From Escallonia rubra (lineage: Eukaryota > Streptophyta > Magnoliopsida > Escalloniales > Escalloniaceae): a stretch of 64,000 bases of DNA. Shown in pieces: positions 60,671-64,000 of the stretch. The stretch is taken from contig JAVXUO010002227.1 in assembly GCA_033065855.1 (NCBI GenBank), forward strand, positions 124,001 to 188,000. Direction: 5' to 3'. Both the position numbers and the translations under genes were made by a program. Within the stretch, counting starts at the first letter, position 1; each line of letters begins with the position of its first letter. The notes below the pieces were generated by a model that saw only the letters and a program-made list of their open reading frames with translations, made no database searches and was not told where the DNA came from.

Positions 60671-61300
60671 TTAGAATCACTGCAAAATTAAACCTCTGTG
60701 CGTGTGTGTTTGAGAGAGAGAGGGGTGCTACAGTTTGGTTCGGAGGCACCCCTCTTGAAATGCAGTGGGCGCTATAGGGAGGGGAGCGTCAATAATTTCT
60801 TTTGAACAGTTTAAGCCTTTTTGAGGCCAACGGTCAAAAACAAAAGTGGATCCACATTTTGATTGTCTGTGGAGACAGGTGGCCATGTTTATTAGCTCTT
60901 TTCTTTTTGGTCAACGGGCAGAAGGCCATGGTTATGAGTTGAAGGGTCTTTGTAATAGTACGTCTTTAGTAATGTTCGTTGTACGGAGAAGTTATTTTCA
61001 CTGGTTAATGTGAAACTTTATCAGATTTTCTTTTGTTGCTAAAAGGTCAACATCTGTCGTTAATATATACTTTAGTTTAGTGACAAGAAATTATGAAAAA
61101 GCATACGAAAGGTAAAATCAGTATTTCCCTTGAGAAGCCTGATTTACACCACGCAAATAGATTATAGCCCCTCCATGTTTTTTCTTTCTCATGTAGATTG
61201 AGATTGCGGGTTGTACATACATTTTCTCTTGCTTTGGATGTCTATTTGAATAATTTAATGCATAAAAGTTTTTAGATTCCATATATTCAGCCTTCCAATT
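60671..61300. other. Upstream region of the small gene
   Basis: Probable promoter and leader of the 178-aa gene, then AT-rich DNA. No second gene recognised. Confidence 0.5.
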
Positions 61301-61995
61301 CACTGGCGAAGGGAATGGGGGGTACAGGTGAGCTAGTGCCCACCTGTTTCTTCGTGATTTTTATATTTTGTATGGTATATTTTATCCTCAATAAGAAAAG
61401 TGACCACTTAAAATTTTTAAAAATGCTTAAAAGATATATCTTTTTAATCATTTTATATGTTAAGCTTCTTAAAACTTTTAAAAAAAATTAAAATTAGAGT
61501 GTCTTTTTAGTCATTTAAAATGCTAAACTTACACAAATAAACTCACAAAAAAGAAATAAAAAATTCACACATAAGGTTAACACAAAAAATTATCTTTATT
61601 CTCAATTGTTTTCAAAGTCTCCCTGTTTTTGAAGCCTAAAAATCACATGATGGATAAAGGCACAGAGCACACCGTCTCCTCCATCTCCTCACCGGCCTTA
61701 CGCCCTCAATGCCTTATTCTTAAAATTCCTAATTTCTTGAATTTGAACCCTTTCTTTTTTTGTTTCAAATTAGAATTTGATGATTGAGTTTTGGAGCTTA
61801 CAATTCCCAATTGGGAATTGGGCCACTATGGCATTCTTAATTTAAAATTTTTATTTCAGATTGCAATTGCTGCTCGTGGATTATGGTGTACATGTTTCAG
61901 ATTGAAGTTTGTTGGGATTTTTAGTTTGCAGATTGAGAGTTTGTTGCAATTAGGAAGTGATAATTTGGCATTCGACACTGAATTTGGCAATTGAG
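61301..61995. mobile_element. hAT relic, same family as 51.2 kb
   Basis: The left end 'cactggcgaagggaatgggg' and 'gtgcccacctgtttctt' match the 51.2-kb element, as do 'tatggtatattttatcctca' and later 'tttcagattgaagttt'. The right terminus is not found. Confidence 0.6.
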
Positions 61996-62865
61996 GTGGG
62001 GGAGTTACTGTAATGGAAGAATGCTATGAGAGTGTGTGCAAGAGAGACACTGAGAAGCGTGAGATATGGATTATGGATAGAGATTTGTACATGATTTGAG
62101 GATGGACTTGGTTGTGGTAGGTGTGGAGATGGGAAAGCTGTGAGGCGGTGGTTTGGCAACAGCTGCAGTTGCTTTGACGGAGGTGAGTGATTAGAGGAGA
62201 AAATTAACACTAATTTTCCTTGTTTTTTCATTTTGTTTTGTGGTCATTAAACTGATACATCATCTAGAAATGCAAGCAAATTGCGCAGCCGTGACAACGA
62301 TACGTGTTTTTAAGATGTCTTTTTTGTTAGTGACAAATTTGTCTTTAGTAAAAAATATTTTTCACGGTGCGGTTGCGGGTTTCTATCTCTATAGAGGGGT
62401 TAAGGACCGCTTGATTTGCCTCTTCAATTCTAATGGTGCATTTTGGGTCAAGGCTATGAAGTTGCTACAAGCTTGACACTAATTGAGGGATTTTGCAGAT
62501 TTAATAGCCTAGCAGGTCAAAGCTTAATGTGGCATATATGCAGGACCCACGGTAGCTATTATGGCAAAGTAAAGTTTTAGGTAAGCCTATTTAATTCTTT
62601 TGGACATCCCCTTTGAGATTGTTCCTACTATGTCAGTTTGACTAAGAAGAAATGTACAAATTCTGGCATTATTTTACTGATCAAATAATCAACTAACCAA
62701 TAGATTGGGAGGGTGACCCATCACCTAATATAGTTGTGTTTCACATGCTACCTATTTATTAGTTCGAGGGTGGACCTTAATTGCACATCGCTCAATACAT
62801 TTTCGTGCAAGTTGCGGTAATGTCTTAAGCATGATCATATTGTTGAACCACTTTTTTTATGATAA
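61996..62865. other. Spacer without recognised gene
   Basis: AT-rich. An open frame at 62240-62476 has no domain I recognise and no supporting signals. Confidence 0.5.
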
Positions 62866-63092
62866 AAATTTGGTGGCTCCCTAGTTATAAAAAGTTTCTT
62901 ACAACTCGTTGTATAGTTATAATTAATGGTCGTTAAATATTTTAGTGACCTTTTTTTAGTAATACTTTTAGTGACATCTCTGAAAATACTTTCATTTAAT
63001 AAAAATTACTGAAAATATTTAACGACCATTAATTATCTCTATACAAGACGTTGTAGGAATTTTTCGACAACCCAGATAGTGGCCATTTTTTT
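62866..63092. mobile_element. Foldback MITE, about 225 bp
   Basis: Strong inner arms 'taattaatggtcgttaaata' and their inverse are flanked by outer arms 'tggtggctccctagtta' and 'cttacaactcgttgtatag' with inverse 'tggccactatctgggttg' and 'cctacaacgtcttgtatag'. TIRs are about 90 bp with a small centre. No coding capacity. Same flavour as the repeat at 46.5 kb. Confidence 0.65.
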
Positions 63093-63570
63093 TTCTTTTT
63101 TAATAGATCAGCTTTTTGAGTAGATGATAACTTAACATGATATCATAACTTTGATTTGGTAAGGTCTTGTGTTTCATCTTTTTGCTTGCAAATTTGGTCT
63201 CCTTATGGTATAATTTGCACTCCGTTTATTTGCGCACTTGATGATGGTGCACCTTAATTTCTCTTTTCACATACAATCAAGGGTTTTCACGTGAAGGGAA
63301 GTATTAAATGATGATAATATTGTTAGACACATTCCTTAATAACTTCAATTTTAGAGCATATGATAACTTTAACGTTAAATATACTTTAGTACCCCGAAAG
63401 TATCCTAAAATCTCACTTGAAGGTCCAAATGCTTATTTTTTTTAAAACATAAAATGGTCTGTAGTTTCAAATTCGCAATAAGTAAGGACTTCCGTCCAAA
63501 TTCCTAATGTTCTAGCCAAAACCTTCGGGGGCAATTTTGTCAAGCCAGCTCTGTTTTTTCAAACCCTACC
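63093..63570. other. Upstream region of the NHL-like gene
   Basis: AT-rich DNA that should contain the promoter of the plus-strand gene beginning near 63571; no clear TATA box. Confidence 0.4.
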
Positions 63571-64000
63571 ATCACTACCTGCTTAGTTTTCATCACCATT
63601 TTCACCACGCTTTTCTGCCCATCATCCTTCGCCAGAAAGCACCACCTCTTCAACTTTCGATCGCCCAATATCTACCTGGAGTCCCTCACCTGGGACCCCT
63701 CCGCCGAGCACTTTGTCGTGGGCTCCCTCCGCCATCGCACCCTCCTCTTCATCTTCGACGCTGCTGTCGTTGCCACCTTTGTCTCCTCCTCCCTCCTCGG
63801 CCTCGCGCTCTACCATCCCCGTTGTTGCCTTATCGTCGTCATCCACTCCCCTCCCTCCCCTTACTATTCCTTCTTTGCCCTCGCTGCCTACAACCTCCCT
63901 TCCCGCCACCGCCTCTTCCTCACCCCCCTATACGAACCCAACGCCACCGACTCCGTCGCAGGCACCAACGACGTCGCCACCAACTTTTCTGGCAACGCCT
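63571..64000 (+). CDS. NHL/SMP-30-like beta-propeller protein, N-terminal part, cut by window end
   Basis: An open plus-strand frame runs to the window edge. It reads a hydrophobic leader (TTCLVFITIFTTLFCPSSFA, a good signal peptide), then 'HHLFNFRSPNIYLESLTWDP', 'SAEHFVVGSLRHRTLLFIFD', 'LGLALYHPRCCLIVVIHS', 'FFALAAYNLPSRHRLFLTPL' and '.TDSVAGTNDVATNFSGNA'. This matches plant NHL-repeat / SMP-30-gluconolactonase-like propeller proteins ('SPNLYPESLTWDPSAQHFVVGSLRHR' type), probably secreted. There is no ATG in this frame: at the expected start (63571) the codon is ATC in 'taccatcactacc', where ATG would fit. The protein may therefore be a pseudogene, use an upstream exon, or carry a sequence error. 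The boundary is set at that ATC. Confidence 0.7.
   Translation, partial: MTTCLVFITIFTTLFCPSSFARKHHLFNFRSPNIYLESLTWDPSAEHFVVGSLRHRTLLFIFDAAVVATFVSSSLLGLALYHPRCCLIVVIHSPPSPYYSFFALAAYNLPSRHRLFLTPLYEPNATDSVAGTNDVATNFSGNA

Noticed and set aside
63622..63909. Minus-strand Gly/Glu-rich frame at the right edge
   Set aside because: It is the antisense of the NHL-like coding sequence.
1..64000. CRISPR array, rRNA, tRNA or organelle-derived segment
   Set aside because: No regularly spaced short repeats, rRNA signature or tRNA cloverleaf recognised, and no stretch looked plastid or mitochondrial by eye; the gene structures are nuclear plant.

Overview
This is nuclear DNA from a flowering plant, most likely a eudicot. 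It has intron-rich genes with GT-AG introns, AT-rich spacers and many DNA transposons. Two genes match plant-only families: a cellulose synthase with an N-terminal RING-type zinc finger, and a receptor-like protein close to RLP51/SNC2. I cannot name the species.

Layout. 0-9 kb is a transposon graveyard: a decayed TIR element, a Helitron 3' end, a small hAT-like element, an LTR-like block with ~185-bp tandem repeats, and a decayed LINE. 9.06-10.42 kb (-) holds an RLP51-like gene with two apparent 1-base deletions. 12.33-15.92 kb is a non-autonomous Helitron with both ends visible. 17.17-23.21 kb is an apparently complete autonomous Mutator-like element (MULE): ~535-bp terminal inverted repeats, a 9-bp target duplication, and a FAR1/FRS-type transposase that I could assemble into five in-phase exons ending in a stop. 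27.21-34.37 kb (-) is a complete 13-exon CesA gene (981 aa) closest to CESA8, the secondary-wall class. 36.14-46.23 kb (-) is a complete 11-exon WDR53-like WD40 gene (374 aa). Its introns hold a long imperfect hairpin and a 286-bp tandem duplication.

47-63 kb is again transposon-rich. It has two TIR elements of one family with 9-bp target duplications (one perfect), a hAT element with a perfect 8-bp duplication and two relics, a MULE nested in another TIR element, and foldback MITEs. 60.13-60.67 kb (-) is a small single-exon plant gene. At the right edge (63.57-64.00 kb, +) begins an NHL/SMP-30-like gene with no visible in-frame ATG.

The cellular genes are independent plant genes, not an operon: cellulose synthesis, immune receptor, WD40 adaptor, beta-propeller enzyme-like. 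The most notable item is the spliced MULE with nearly identical TIRs. Exon boundaries were read by eye from splice signals, reading phase and remembered family sequences. No search or alignment program was run.
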